From Sanguibacter sp. HDW7 (GTDB taxonomy: Bacteria > Actinomycetota > Actinomycetes > Actinomycetales > Cellulomonadaceae): a stretch of DNA of 64,000 bases. The DNA is taken from positions 2,232,001-2,296,000 of the forward strand of contig NZ_CP049862.1 in assembly GCF_011300875.1 (NCBI RefSeq), read 5' to 3'. Shown here piece by piece: positions 47,891 through 62,840 of the stretch. Both the position numbers and the translations under genes were made by a program. The notes beneath the pieces were generated by a model that ran no database searches, was not told the origin of the DNA, and saw nothing but the letters and a program-made list of their open reading frames with translations. How positions within the stretch are numbered: position 1 is the stretch's first letter; each line of letters begins with the position of its first letter.

Positions 47891-50155
47891 TCAGACGGTG
47901 AGGACCGCCGCGCCCGACGACGCCTCGACGACACGGCCGCCGAGCTCGAGGCGCCACGGTCGCGTGCTCGACGACGTCGCCCGAACCTCGCTGCCCGAGC
48001 GCACGACGCGGAACTCCGTCGCCTCCCCGCCAACCGACTGCGCGGCCGGCACGACGACCGTCTCCTCGAAGCCGTCGGGAAGCTCGAAGAGCCGCAGCGT
48101 CACGCCGTCCGCCCAGTCGTACTCGGGCGAGTCCTCGCGCGCGCCGACCGGCAGGACCGTGCCCGGCCGCACGAGCAGCGGCAGCGAGTCGAAGCCGTAG
48201 GACTCCGTCACCCACCGGCCACCCTCCACGGTGCGCCCGTCGAGCAGGTGCGTCCACGTCCCCGCAGGCACGTAGTACGTCACCTCGCCCGAGTGGGTGA
48301 ACACGGGCGCGACGAGCAGCGCGTCGCCGAGCATGTACTGCGTCTCGAGAGTCGCGACCGCCGGGTCCTCGGGGAACTCGAGGAGCATCGGGCGTGCCAT
48401 CGGCGTGCCCGCCGCGTGAGCCTCCCCCGCGACCCGGCCGAGGTACGGCATGAGCGAGAGCTTGAGGCGCGTGAAGCGACGCGTCACGTCGACGGCCTCC
48501 TCGTCGAACGCCCACGGCACCCGCACCGACGTCGAGCCGTGCAGGCGGGAGTGCGACGAGAGCAGGCCGAAGGCGAGCCAACGCTTGAACACCGCGGGCT
48601 CGGCAGTTCCCTCGAAGCCGCCGATGTCGTGGCTCCAGTACCCGAAGCCCGAGTACGCGAGCGAGAGCCCGCCGCGCAGCGACTCGGCCATCGCCGCGAA
48701 CGTCGAGAAGCAGTCGCCGCCCCAGTGCACGGGGAACTGCTGGCCACCCGCGGTCGCCGACCGCGCGAAGAGCACCGCGTTGCCGACACCCGAGCGCCGC
48801 TCGAGCATCTCGAACACCGCCTGGTTGTACGCCTGCACGTAGTAGTTGTGCATGCGGGCCGGGTCCGAGCCGTCGTGCCACACGACGTCCGTCGGGATGC
48901 GCTCGCCGAAGTCCGTCTTGAACGCGTCGACGCCCATGTCCATGAGGCCCTCGAGCTTGCCGGTGTACCAGGCCGCCGCCTCCGGGTTCGTGAAGTCGAC
49001 GAGGCCCATGCCCGCGACCCACAGGTCCCACTGCCACACCGAGCCGTCGGGACGCTTGACGAGGTAGCCGGCGTCGGCCGCCTCGCGGAACAGCGGCGAG
49101 CGCTGGGCGATGTACGGGTTGATCCACACGCACACCCGCAGGCCGCGGGCCTTGAGCCGCGCGAGCATGCCCTCGGGGTCCGGGAACGTCCGCGGGTCCC
49201 ACTCGAAGTCGCACCAGTTGAACTCGCGCATCCAGTAGCAGTCGAAGTGGAACACCGACAGCGGCAGGTCACGCTCGGCCATGCCGTCGATGAAGCCCGT
49301 GACGGTCGCCTCGTCGTAGTCGGTCGTGAACGACGTCGAGAGCCACAGCCCGAACGACCAGTCGGGCACACGCGCGGGACGGCCGGTGAGCGCCGTGTAG
49401 CGCTCGAGGATCGCCTTGGGCGTCGCGCCGTGGATGACGTGGTAGGTGAGCGACTGAGCCTCGACCGAGAACTGCGTGCGCGAGACGACCTCGGAGGCGA
49501 TCTCGAACGAGACGAGCTCGGGCTGGTCGACGAACACGCCGTAGCCCTTGTCCGTGAGGTAGAACGGGACGTTCTTATAGGCCTGCTCGGAGGACGTGCC
49601 GCCGTCCGCCTGCCACACGTCGACCGTCTGACCGTTCTTCACGACGGGCCCGAAGCGCTCGCCGAGGCCGTACACGTGCTCGTTGACACCGAGGGTCAGC
49701 TGCTCGTGGAGGTAGGTGCGGCCCTCGTCGTCCGTGACGACGCCGAGCGACTTGGGCAGCGAGCTCGTGAGGACGCGACCGCCCGCGACGAAATCGACCT
49801 GCCAGTGGTCGCCGCGGTGCACCTGCACCGCGAGGCTGCCCGACGTGAGCGTCGCGACGTCGTCCGCGACGACGACGTCCGCCACATGTCCCTCGGCGCG
49901 AGAGAGCGCGAAGTGCGGGCCCCGGTCGAGCGCGCCGGCGTGCTGCGTGACCTTCACGGTGACGACGTCCGGGATCGGCGCGGAGTACTCGACCGTGAGC
50001 ATCGTGCGGTTGAGGACGTCTCCACGCGTCTCGATGCGCTTCGTCGGCGCGTACGCCGTGAGCGTGCCCTCGCCGGGCCAGACATCGTAGGCCTGGGCGG
50101 CGAACTGGGGATGCATGCCCTCGCGGGCCTGCCAGTAGCCGTCGGTGAACTTCAT
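47891..50155 (-). CDS. Alpha-xylosidase, GH31 family (YicI-like)
   Basis: 754 residues, near the 772 of E. coli YicI. It removes terminal alpha-xylose from xyloglucan oligosaccharides such as isoprimeverose. An N-terminal beta-sandwich (to about 260) precedes the barrel. The catalytic nucleophile Asp is in GVDAFKTDFGERIP (about 415), where KTDFGE is the GH31 xylosidase pattern, and the acid/base Asp probably lies in HWGGDCFSTF (about 482). RVPDWSFGLWLSTSF precedes the barrel. No signal peptide, so it is cytosolic. ATG 50155 faces the divergent lacI gene across an operator. Confidence 0.95.
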   Translation of the reverse strand: MKFTDGYWQAREGMHPQFAAQAYDVWPGEGTLTAYAPTKRIETRGDVLNRTMLTVEYSAPIPDVVTVKVTQHAGALDRGPHFALSRAEGHVADVVVADDVATLTSGSLAVQVHRGDHWQVDFVAGGRVLTSSLPKSLGVVTDDEGRTYLHEQLTLGVNEHVYGLGERFGPVVKNGQTVDVWQADGGTSSEQAYKNVPFYLTDKGYGVFVDQPELVSFEIASEVVSRTQFSVEAQSLTYHVIHGATPKAILERYTALTGRPARVPDWSFGLWLSTSFTTDYDEATVTGFIDGMAERDLPLSVFHFDCYWMREFNWCDFEWDPRTFPDPEGMLARLKARGLRVCVWINPYIAQRSPLFREAADAGYLVKRPDGSVWQWDLWVAGMGLVDFTNPEAAAWYTGKLEGLMDMGVDAFKTDFGERIPTDVVWHDGSDPARMHNYYVQAYNQAVFEMLERRSGVGNAVLFARSATAGGQQFPVHWGGDCFSTFAAMAESLRGGLSLAYSGFGYWSHDIGGFEGTAEPAVFKRWLAFGLLSSHSRLHGSTSVRVPWAFDEEAVDVTRRFTRLKLSLMPYLGRVAGEAHAAGTPMARPMLLEFPEDPAVATLETQYMLGDALLVAPVFTHSGEVTYYVPAGTWTHLLDGRTVEGGRWVTESYGFDSLPLLVRPGTVLPVGAREDSPEYDWADGVTLRLFELPDGFEETVVVPAAQSVGGEATEFRVVRSGSEVRATSSSTRPWRLELGGRVVEASSGAAVLTV

Positions 50156-50192
50156 CGGTCTGCCGCCGTTCCGTCGTTGTTCGACTATGATC

Positions 50193-50208
50193 GTCGAAGC
50201 GTTTCGAC
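50193..50208. promoter_or_regulatory. LacI-type operator between the GH31 and lacI genes
   Basis: GTCGAA-GCGT-TTCGAC: perfect 6-base arms around a 4-base centre, in the 126-base divergent gap. It would overlap a minus-strand -35/-10 region (TTGTCG, 50210-50205) serving the GH31 gene. It matches the site at 47794-47809 in GnAnCG/CGTTTCGA pattern. Confidence 0.7.
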
Positions 50209-50281
50209 AACCGTAGCGCTCTCCGTGCCGTGCGTCCACCCCCGACGCGCTACGGTGGGCCTCGACCAGAGAGGAGCACCC

Positions 50282-51289
50282 ATGGCAGTGACGATCGCCG
50301 ACGTCGCACGCGCAGCAGGCGTCTCCGTCTCGACCGCGTCCTACGCCCTCTCCGGCAAGCGACGCATCTCGGAACCGACCCGGCTCCGCGTCGCGGCCGC
50401 CGTCGACGAGCTCGGCTACCGCCCCCACGCCGGCGCACGCGCGCTCGCCTCCGCCTCCCCCCGCACCCGCACGATCGCTCTCATGGCCCCGCTCCGCACC
50501 GGGACCGACACCGCCGTCGTCATGCAGTTCGTCGCCGCGATCGTCCTGCGCGCCCGCCACCACGGGCTCGACGTCCTCCTCCTCACCCAGGACGACGTCG
50601 ACGGCGTCGAGCGCGTCGCGAGCGGCTCCGTCGTCGACGGCGTCGTCGTCCTCGACGTCCAGGCCGACGACCCCCGCGTCGCCGCCCTCGACGGGCTCGG
50701 TCGCCCGGCCGTCCTCGTCGGCCTCCCCGCAGCCCCCGGCAGGCTCTCGTGCATCGACCTCGACTTCGAGGGAGCGGGTCGGCTCACCGTCGAGCACCTC
50801 GCCGACCTCGGGCACACGAGCGTCGGCGTCGTCGCGCACGCCGACGAGTTCCGGGAGCGCGGCGCCTCGTTCGCCGTCCGCCTCGCGCGAGGCGTCACAG
50901 ACGCGGGCGCGACCCGCGGCGTCGACGTCCGCCTCGTCGGCAGCGACGGTTCCGCAGCGGGCACCGCGTCCGCCGTCGACACGCTTCTCGCCGGCACCCC
51001 CGCACCGACGGCCCTCATCGTCCACAACGAGCCCGCGCTCCCCCACGTCCTCGCCCGCCTCGCGGCGCTCGGGCACGACGTCCCGGCACGCACGTCGGTC
51101 CTCGCGATCTGCCCCGCCGACGTCGCGGAACGGCAGACCGTGCCGGTCACCGCCGTCGAGATCCCGGCCGCAGACATCGGCTCGGTCGCGGTCGACATGC
51201 TCGTCGACCGCGTCGAGGAGGACCGCCCGACGGAGATCAGGCTCGTCGCCCCCACGCTCGTCGACCGCGGATCGACGACGCGGCGCTGA
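50282..51289 (+). CDS. LacI family transcriptional repressor of the local glycosidase genes
   Basis: 335 residues from ATG 50282 with GAGGAG upstream. The LacI helix-turn-helix is complete: VTIADVARAAGVSVSTASYA (3-22), then LSGKRRISEPTRLRV and the hinge GYRPHAGARALAS. The sugar-binding core follows (TIALMAPLRTG at about 62 to VDRGSTTRR). Divergent from the GH31 gene, with a palindrome between them and a second copy before the GH1 gene, so it likely represses both and its own gene. The inducer is probably a xylose/glucose disaccharide, by inference from the enzymes. Length is normal. Confidence 0.94.
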   Translation: MAVTIADVARAAGVSVSTASYALSGKRRISEPTRLRVAAAVDELGYRPHAGARALASASPRTRTIALMAPLRTGTDTAVVMQFVAAIVLRARHHGLDVLLLTQDDVDGVERVASGSVVDGVVVLDVQADDPRVAALDGLGRPAVLVGLPAAPGRLSCIDLDFEGAGRLTVEHLADLGHTSVGVVAHADEFRERGASFAVRLARGVTDAGATRGVDVRLVGSDGSAAGTASAVDTLLAGTPAPTALIVHNEPALPHVLARLAALGHDVPARTSVLAICPADVAERQTVPVTAVEIPAADIGSVAVDMLVDRVEEDRPTEIRLVAPTLVDRGSTTRR

Positions 51290-51375
51290 GCGCCCCTCCA
51301 CCTCTCCGTCGCCGATCCCGCCCGACGCCTCTCGGACTCGGAACGTCGCTGCGCACACGCGAGCGTGCAGGAACG

Positions 51376-51447
51376 CTACGAGTCACCCAGGGTTCTCGAC
51401 TCGTAGGGCCCCAGCACCATCGAACGGCGCTGGGGCCCTACGAGTCG
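51376..51447. repeat. Nested inverted repeats with three CTACGAGTC words
   Basis: CTACGAGTC occurs at 51376-51384, inverted at 51398-51406, and again direct at 51439-51447. The first pair makes a 9-bp stem with a 13-base loop. The second inverted repeat is 19 bp (51397-51415 against 51429-51447) with a 13-base loop and uses the same central arm, so the two hairpins exclude each other. It lies in the 239-base gap between the convergent lacI and nagA stops. Confidence 0.75.
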
Positions 51448-51528
51448 GAAGGTGGTTCGATCCGGAGACGGTTCGCTCGGGATGCGGCAGCGACCGCCGC
51501 GTGAGGACCTCGCCGTGACGGCGTCCTG

Positions 51529-52734
51529 TCAGGACTGCGCGACCGGCTCTCCTCCGCGGAGGACGTCAAGGACGTGGAGCTCGTCGTCGAGCAGGAGGAC
51601 GTCGGCGCGCGCGCCGGCCTCGAGCCGACCGATGTCCGTCCGCCCGAGCACCGTCGCAGGCGTGTGCGTCGCCGCCCGCACCGCGTCGACGAGCGGAACA
51701 CCGCCGCGCACCGTGCGACGCACGACGTCGCTCAGGCGCGCCGTGCCACCCGCGATCGCGCCGCCCACGGTGAGGCGCGCGACCCCGTCGGCGACCGTGA
51801 CCTCCATCGAGCCGAGCCGATAGGCACCGTCGGGCATTCCCGCCGCGGCCATCGCGTCAGTGACGAGCGCGACGTTGTCCGCGCCGACCATCTCGACGAC
51901 GTCCCGCACGAGCGCAGGGTTGACGTGCGTCGCGTCGGCGACGAGCTCGACGACGGCGCGGCCACGCGCTGCGGCGGAGAGGCAGTCAGCGATCGGGCCC
52001 GCCTCACGGTGCGCGAGCGGGCGCATGCCGTTGAAGAGGTGCGTGACCGTCGGCCGTGCCGAGCGGACGCCCGGGGCAGCGAGCCGGTCGAAGGCCTCGT
52101 CGAGCCCCGCCCGCATCTCGCCCGCTGCCGCGTCGGTGTGCCCGTAGCTCGGCAGTGCTCCGGCCTCGACGAGCGCCTCGGTGACACCACCGTCACCCGT
52201 GTTGCCAGGGGCCTCGGGTGCAAGAGTCATCGTCACGAAGTGGCGTCCGAGGACGGCCCCGACGCGCCGTACGAGCTCCGCGTCGGGCTCCTGGATGAGG
52301 TTGGGGTCCTGTGCGCCGCAGCGCGCGACGGAGACGAACGGTCCTTCGAGGTGGACTCCCGCAAGCTCGCCGGCCTCAGCGAGGCCCGCGAGGACCGCGC
52401 TGCGCGCGAGCAACGTCTCGGGGCTCGCGGTGACGAGCGACGCGACGAGCGACGTCGTGCCCGCGCGCCTGTGCACGAGGACCGCGGTCATCGCGGTCTC
52501 CGCGTCCTCGGAGTCAGGGAAGCTCGCGCCGCCGCCGCCGTGGCAGTGGATGTCGACAAGACCCGGGGTGATGACCGGCACGGTGCGCGCGTCCGCCAGC
52601 TCGTGACCCGCGGTCTGCGCTGCGCTCACGTCACCGACGAACGCGACCCTCGACCCGTCGAGGACGACGACGCCGTCCGGGATCTCCGTCGTCCCCGTGA
52701 GGACCCGACCGCGCAGCACCACTTTGTTAGCCAT
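51529..52734 (-). CDS. nagA: N-acetylglucosamine-6-phosphate deacetylase
   Basis: 401 residues from ATG 52734. An in-frame opening further upstream is not supported. NagA removes acetate from GlcNAc-6-phosphate in amino-sugar and cell-wall recycling. Amidohydrolase motifs: PGLVDIHCHGGGG (about 60-72), VHLEGPFVS with the metal-binding Glu (about 133), THLFNGMRPLAHREAG with the His (about 235), and LVTDAMAAAGMPDG with the catalytic Asp (about 290). No nagB, glucosamine kinase or PTS gene is adjacent. An AACAAT element just upstream may be its -10. The gene is next to nucS, 56 bases apart. Confidence 0.95.
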   Translation of the reverse strand: MANKVVLRGRVLTGTTEIPDGVVVLDGSRVAFVGDVSAAQTAGHELADARTVPVITPGLVDIHCHGGGGASFPDSEDAETAMTAVLVHRRAGTTSLVASLVTASPETLLARSAVLAGLAEAGELAGVHLEGPFVSVARCGAQDPNLIQEPDAELVRRVGAVLGRHFVTMTLAPEAPGNTGDGGVTEALVEAGALPSYGHTDAAAGEMRAGLDEAFDRLAAPGVRSARPTVTHLFNGMRPLAHREAGPIADCLSAAARGRAVVELVADATHVNPALVRDVVEMVGADNVALVTDAMAAAGMPDGAYRLGSMEVTVADGVARLTVGGAIAGGTARLSDVVRRTVRGGVPLVDAVRAATHTPATVLGRTDIGRLEAGARADVLLLDDELHVLDVLRGGEPVAQS

Positions 52735-52790
52735 GCTGCCATTGTTGCCCTGCGGGGACGCCGAGCGCCAGTCCCGAGGTCCCGATCCGC

Positions 52791-53486
52791 TCAGAAGAGA
52801 CGCGAGTCGACGTCGTCGACACCGCGCATCGCGTCGTAGTCGAGCACGAGACACTCGATGCCGCGGTCCGTCGCGAGCACACGCGCCTGCGGCTTGATCT
52901 GCTGAGCCGCGAACACGCCGCGCACCGGCGCGATGAGCGGGTCGCGGTTGAGCAGGTCGAGATAGCGCGTCAGCTGTTCCACGCCGTCGATCTCGCCCCG
53001 CCGCTTGATCTCGATCGCGACGGACCCGCCGCGCGGGTCACGCGCAAGGATGTCGACGGGCCCGATGGCCGTCATGAACTCGCGCCGCACGAGCGTGTGC
53101 CCGGGGCCGAGCAGCTCGATCTGCTCCGCGAGCAGCGCCTGGAGGTGCGCCTCGACGCCCTCCTTGACGAGGCCGGGGTCGATGCCGAGCTCAGCCGTCG
53201 TGTCGAGCACGACCTCGTGGATCTCGATGCGCAGGTGATCGTCGCTCTTGGTGTGCTGGACGTCCCAGACCGCGGTCATACCAGCGGCTGCCTCGTCCTC
53301 GTCGGGCTCCGAGACGACGAGCGTGCACGGCGGGCTCATCCAGTTGAGCGGCTTGTACGAGCCGCCGTCGGAGTGCAGCAGCACGGAACCGTCCGCCTTG
53401 ACGACGAGCAGGCGCCGCGCGAGCGGCAGGTGGGCCGACAGCCGACCGGTGTAGTGCGCGGCGCAGTCCGCGATGACGAGTCTCAC
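52791..53486 (-). CDS. nucS: Mismatch-specific endonuclease NucS (EndoMS)
   Basis: 231 residues from GTG 53486, matching the 220-240 of actinobacterial NucS. It cuts both strands near mismatches and replaces MutS/MutL in most actinobacteria. The N-terminal domain begins [20 protein letters not shown]. The nuclease core is [22 protein letters not shown] (about 155-176) with the PD-(D/E)xK acidic residues and Lys. The C-terminus VDDVDSRLF resembles the sliding-clamp-interacting tail of the family. Typical place, downstream of the ATP synthase operon and DUF2550. Confidence 0.96.
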   Translation of the reverse strand: MRLVIADCAAHYTGRLSAHLPLARRLLVVKADGSVLLHSDGGSYKPLNWMSPPCTLVVSEPDEDEAAAGMTAVWDVQHTKSDDHLRIEIHEVVLDTTAELGIDPGLVKEGVEAHLQALLAEQIELLGPGHTLVRREFMTAIGPVDILARDPRGGSVAIEIKRRGEIDGVEQLTRYLDLLNRDPLIAPVRGVFAAQQIKPQARVLATDRGIECLVLDYDAMRGVDDVDSRLF

Positions 53487-53553
53487 GACGTCCTCAGGCT
53501 CGGGGGTGACGGGCGGCGCTCCGCCGCGCCGGGCGTCCGGGGACGCGGCACGG

Positions 53554-53988
53554 TCAGGAGACCACGCCACCGTCCGACGGCGGCGCGGACTCGAGCCACG
53601 AGGTGAGCCCCGCATACGCAGGGACCGACATCTCGAGGACGAGCGGCTCCCCACGATAGCTGCACCGGACGCGATACCGGTCGCTCGACCCGGCGACGAG
53701 GTCGCGCGAGTCCACCTCGAGCTCGTACCGCGACCACGTGCGGTCCGCGCGCAGGGAGAAGGACCAGCGTCGGTACCAGTCGAGCCGGCCGACACCATAG
53801 TGGGCGACCCCGACGCGCACGGGTGCGCTCGGGGCCGACGGTGCTGGCGGGACGGGCAGGCCGACCACGCAGCACATGAACGAACCCACCCTCCTGTCGA
53901 GCGCCCGCAGGCGCACGACGACGACAAGGGCGGCCACCACGGCTAGCAGCCCGAGGATGACGAGCATCCAACGGAACCACTCCTCCAT
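53554..53988 (-). CDS. DUF2550 membrane-anchored protein
   Basis: 144 residues. One N-terminal transmembrane helix ([20 protein letters not shown], about 7-26) is followed by a Pro/Ser/Ala linker and a beta-rich soluble domain ([42 protein letters not shown]). DUF2550 is an actinobacterial family found after atpC; its function is unknown. The gene starts 21 bases after the atpC stop, so it belongs to the ATP synthase transcript. Length and arrangement are normal for the family. Confidence 0.88.
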   Translation of the reverse strand: MEEWFRWMLVILGLLAVVAALVVVVRLRALDRRVGSFMCCVVGLPVPPAPSAPSAPVRVGVAHYGVGRLDWYRRWSFSLRADRTWSRYELEVDSRDLVAGSSDRYRVRCSYRGEPLVLEMSVPAYAGLTSWLESAPPSDGGVVS

Positions 53989-54009
53989 GACGGCCGCCCC
54001 TGTGCGTGA

Positions 54010-54276
54010 TCAGGCGGTGACGATCGTCGCCTCGTCGGCGACCACCGTGATCTGGTCGGAGTCGACGGACAGGAACCCGCCCGTCACCGAGATCTCGAGC
54101 TCGCTGCCCTGGGCGGGACGGATGACGACCGTCCCGGCCGAGAGCAGCGCGAGCAGGGGCGTGTGCCCCGCGAGGATCCCGATCGACCCGTCGTGCGCGG
54201 GCGCGGTGACGGATCGTGCCGTGCCGGACCAGACGGCCCGGTCGGCGGCGACGACGTCGACGGAAATATCAGCCAT
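54010..54276 (-). CDS. atpC: ATP synthase epsilon subunit
   Basis: 88 residues from ATG 54276 with AGGAG upstream. This is the short actinobacterial form, essentially the N-terminal beta-sandwich (DISVDVVAADRAVWSGTARS, GSIGILAGHTPLLALLSAG, VTGGFLSVDSDQITVVAD). The C-terminal helical hairpin that inhibits the enzyme in E. coli (about 50 residues) is missing, so regulation by an extended epsilon is unlikely. It sits in the F1 central stalk. Last of the atp genes, followed closely by DUF2550. Confidence 0.95.
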   Translation of the reverse strand: MADISVDVVAADRAVWSGTARSVTAPAHDGSIGILAGHTPLLALLSAGTVVIRPAQGSELEISVTGGFLSVDSDQITVVADEATIVTA

Positions 54277-54320
54277 GGGAGCTCCTAGCGTGTGTCGGCT
54301 CGTTCAGAAGGCGGACGGCG

Positions 54321-56778
<2,458 letters not shown>

Positions 56779-56780
56779 CG

Positions 56781-58409
<1,629 letters not shown>

Positions 58410-58509
58410 TGATCTCTCCTGTCATGACCGCCCGTGGCGGTCGTGCGATCTTCAGTGTGCGGACCTTGCCGGGCCGCGAGGTGCGGGTGGTGCGCCTGCG
58501 GCGCGGGGG

Positions 58510-59327
58510 TCAGCTCGCCAGTCGGCGGCGGGCGTCGGCCATACGTGCGAGCACGGTGGCCTCGACGATGTCATCGCCGACCTGGATGCGCAGGCCGCCG
58601 ACGACCGAGGGGTCGACGACGACGTTGAGCTGGACGGGCTTGCCGTATGCCTGGGCGAGCAGGGTGCCGAGCCGATCGGTCTGCGCCTCCGAGAGAGGTG
58701 CGGTGACCGTGGCGAGACCGACGAGACGGTCGCGCATGGCGGCGGCGATCTCCATGTACCAGCTGAGCGTGGCGACGAACCGGCGCCCGCCCCGCAGGCC
58801 GGCGGCGCGGCGTGCGAGCCCGCGCGTGGCCTCGTCGCCGCGGCCCGCGAGGATCGCGTCGAGAAGACGGATCCTGTCGGCCACGGAGACACCGGGGTTG
58901 CTGAGCATGGCACGGACGTCGGCCGGGGAGCCGATGAGCGACCTCACGATCGTGAAGAGCTCGTTCTCGACGGTCTCGAGCGTCCCTCGCGAACGTGCCG
59001 ACGCGAGAGTCGCCCCGACCGCGAGGTCCTCGACGGCCTCGGCGAGGTCGGCGTCCGCCGACCAGCGCTGGGCCACGAGGTCGACGAGGACGGCGACGAC
59101 GCGGTCGTCGGCCTTCCCCCCGAGGATGCCGCGCACGAGCCCGGCCTTCGCCGCGGCGTCACGCGCCGGGTCGGCGAGGCCGCGCAGAAGCGCAGCGGAT
59201 CCGTCGAGCGCGTCGAGCACGGTGAACAGCTGCTCTCCGAGCTCGGCGGCGCCCTCGCCGGCGTCGCGGAGCACCGGGGCGAACCCGGCACGCACGACCT
59301 CCAGCGAACGCTGGCTGGTACCCCGCA

Positions 59328-59328
<1 letters not shown>
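58510..59328 (-). CDS. atpH: ATP synthase delta subunit
   Basis: 272 residues from ATG 59328 (a GTG at 59331 is the alternative; the TGA of atpF shares bases with the start). The N-terminus MRGTSQRSLEVVR is the actinobacterial start pattern. The middle (LADPARDAAAKAGLVRGILG) and the C-terminal OSCP-like domain (LATVTAPLSEAQTDRLGTLL, VDPSVVGGLRIQVGDDIVEA) are recognisable. It is longer than the 180 residues of E. coli delta because of an N-terminal extension usual in this phylum. It joins F1 to the b stalk. Confidence 0.95.
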
Positions 59329-61059
<1,731 letters not shown>

Positions 61060-61230
61060 ACCACGCAGGTGCGGACGTGGGCCGTCGGACTACATTGTCG
61101 GAATCGGGTCCAAGACTAGCGCATGGAGCCGCGTCGATCTGCCGCAGCCGAGGGCCGCAGGTGCCCTCTGGTGTGACGATGACCACGTGCGCAGGGGTTG
61201 CGCTCCACGGATCGTCCGGACGTCGTGGGG

Positions 61231-61716
61231 CTATGTCGCATCCGGCCCCGCGCCGTCGTCCGCGCGGGGCGACTGCGTGAGATCGACGACAGGGATGCGG
61301 GCCCGCTGCAGCTGGACCATCTCGAGAGCGGTCGAGCCGAGGATCGCGACGACGAGCACCGCGAAGAACACGCCCTTGTGGAAGTACGTCGCGTCCTTGA
61401 GGACAGCGAGGACGACGAGCAGGACGAGCATCTTCGCGAGCCACGCCCCGACGACCCAGGCGTTCATGACGTGCATCGGCCGGTCGGCCGTCCGCACCAT
61501 GATGAGCGCGGTCGTCAGCGAGAAGAACGCAGCGACGGCCGCGCCCATGAGACCGCCCCACAGACCGGGCGTCCCCCCGACGAGCAGCCCGATGCCCGCG
61601 CCGAGCACGGTGACGGCGGCGACGAAGATCGTCAGTGCCCGCAGCACGCCGGCGAAGGCTGCGCGGACCGGGGACGGGCCGGAAGGCTGGGACATGGTGG
61701 CTCCTGGTTCGGTCAT
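61231..61716 (-). CDS. AtpI-like membrane protein
   Basis: 161 residues; ATG 61716 overlaps the wecA-type stop as ATGA. Four transmembrane segments (about 27-46, 52-72, 88-105, 117-135), with GGTPGLWGGLMGAAVAAFF and TYFHKGVFFAVLVVAILG. Its size, topology and place directly before atpB match the AtpI family, which aids c-ring assembly in other bacteria. The sequence is otherwise divergent, so the call rests largely on context. Translationally coupled to the cell-wall transferase upstream. Confidence 0.85.
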   Translation of the reverse strand: MTEPGATMSQPSGPSPVRAAFAGVLRALTIFVAAVTVLGAGIGLLVGGTPGLWGGLMGAAVAAFFSLTTALIMVRTADRPMHVMNAWVVGAWLAKMLVLLVVLAVLKDATYFHKGVFFAVLVVAILGSTALEMVQLQRARIPVVDLTQSPRADDGAGPDAT

Positions 61717-62840
61717 GCCTGCGAGGTGCCGGCCGGGACGGGGGCCTCGTCACGACGACCGGGGCGGCCGAGCGGTCCGAGGGTGAGTGCGAGGACGACG
61801 ACGGAGGCGACGGCGATCCCGATGAGCACCTCGGTCGCGGAGAACGCGACGAGCGCGGCCGCGCCGAACGCGAGCACCGCGGTCCACAGGTACATGATGA
61901 CGACGGCGCGGCGGTGCGTGTGCCCGAGCTGGAGCAGCCGGTGGTGCAGGTGCATGCGGTCGGGGTGGAACGGGCTCTTGCCCTGCAGGGTGCGGCGCAG
62001 CACCGCAAGGATCATGTCGAGCAGCGGGAGCACGATGACCGCTGCCGGCAGGAGGATCGGCAGGAACGCTGGGATGGACTGTCCCTCGGAGATCCGGGCC
62101 GGGTCGATGCGACCCGTGACGGCGATCGCTGCGGCCGCGATGACGAGGCCTATGAGCATCGAGCCCGAGTCGCCCATGAAGAGTCGCGAGGGATGGAAGT
62201 TGTGCGGCAGGAAGCCGAGGCACACGCCGACGAGCGCGACGGTCGCGAGGCTCGCGAGGTCGGAGTAGTCGGTCGGGTTCGTCGACTGCGTGAGCAGGTA
62301 GGTGTAGAGGAAGAACGCGCTGCCGCCGATCGCGATGAGCCCCGCGGCGAGACCGTCGAGACCGTCGACGAAGTTCACGGCGTTCATCGCGGTGACGACC
62401 GCGAGCACGGTGAGGAAGAGCGAGAGGCGTCCCGAGCCGATCGTCAGGCCGCCGATCGGCACGGTGATGAGCTGGACGCCCTGCCACGCCATGACGCCGG
62501 CCGCGAGGACCTGGCCCGCGAGCTTCGTCATCCAGTCGAGGTCCCAGATGTCGTCGGCCGCGCCGAGTAGCGCGACGAGGGTCGCACCGAGGAGGATCGC
62601 CCATGCCTCCCCGGACGCGAAGACGTCCTCGAGGAACCCGATCTGCGACGCGACGAGGAACGCGACAGCGAGGCCGGCGAGCATCGCGAGCCCGCCGAGC
62701 CGCGGCGTCGGGACCGTGTGGACGTCCCGCGAACGCACAGCGGTCATGCCGCCCGTGCGCATCGCGATCCACCGCGCGAGCGGCGTGAGGAGGAAGGTGA
62801 CGGTCGCGGCGACGAGCGCGACGAGCAGATAGGCCCTCAC
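61713..62840 (-). CDS. Undecaprenyl-phosphate N-acetylglucosaminyl-1-phosphate transferase (WecA/TagO/MraY superfamily)
   Basis: 375 residues; GTG 62840 overlaps the tsaC stop as GTGA. A polytopic enzyme with about ten transmembrane helices that loads a sugar phosphate onto undecaprenyl phosphate, the first step of wall polymer or arabinogalactan linker synthesis. Family motifs: PTPRLGGLAMLAG, AADDIWDLDWMTKL (Asp pair), NAVNFVDGLDGLAAG (catalytic Asp) and LFMGDSGSMLIG. The HxxH-type cytoplasmic motif is in PDRMHLHHRLLQLG. This is the WecA rather than MraY pattern. Conserved neighbour of atpI in actinobacteria. Confidence 0.94.
   Translation of the reverse strand: MRAYLLVALVAATVTFLLTPLARWIAMRTGGMTAVRSRDVHTVPTPRLGGLAMLAGLAVAFLVASQIGFLEDVFASGEAWAILLGATLVALLGAADDIWDLDWMTKLAGQVLAAGVMAWQGVQLITVPIGGLTIGSGRLSLFLTVLAVVTAMNAVNFVDGLDGLAAGLIAIGGSAFFLYTYLLTQSTNPTDYSDLASLATVALVGVCLGFLPHNFHPSRLFMGDSGSMLIGLVIAAAAIAVTGRIDPARISEGQSIPAFLPILLPAAVIVLPLLDMILAVLRRTLQGKSPFHPDRMHLHHRLLQLGHTHRRAVVIMYLWTAVLAFGAAALVAFSATEVLIGIAVASVVVLALTLGPLGRPGRRDEAPVPAGTSQA

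Noticed and set aside
50156-51358. Minus-strand extension of the GH31 frame through the lacI gene
   Set aside because: The GH31 domain begins at 50155, and lacI is a clear gene on the other strand with a divergent promoter region and operator between them. The extension is only a stop-free shadow.
61086-61113. Promoter for the atp operon (minus-strand TTGGAC near 61113-61108)
   Set aside because: No -10 hexamer of acceptable match lies at 16-18 bases, so the region cannot be called with confidence.
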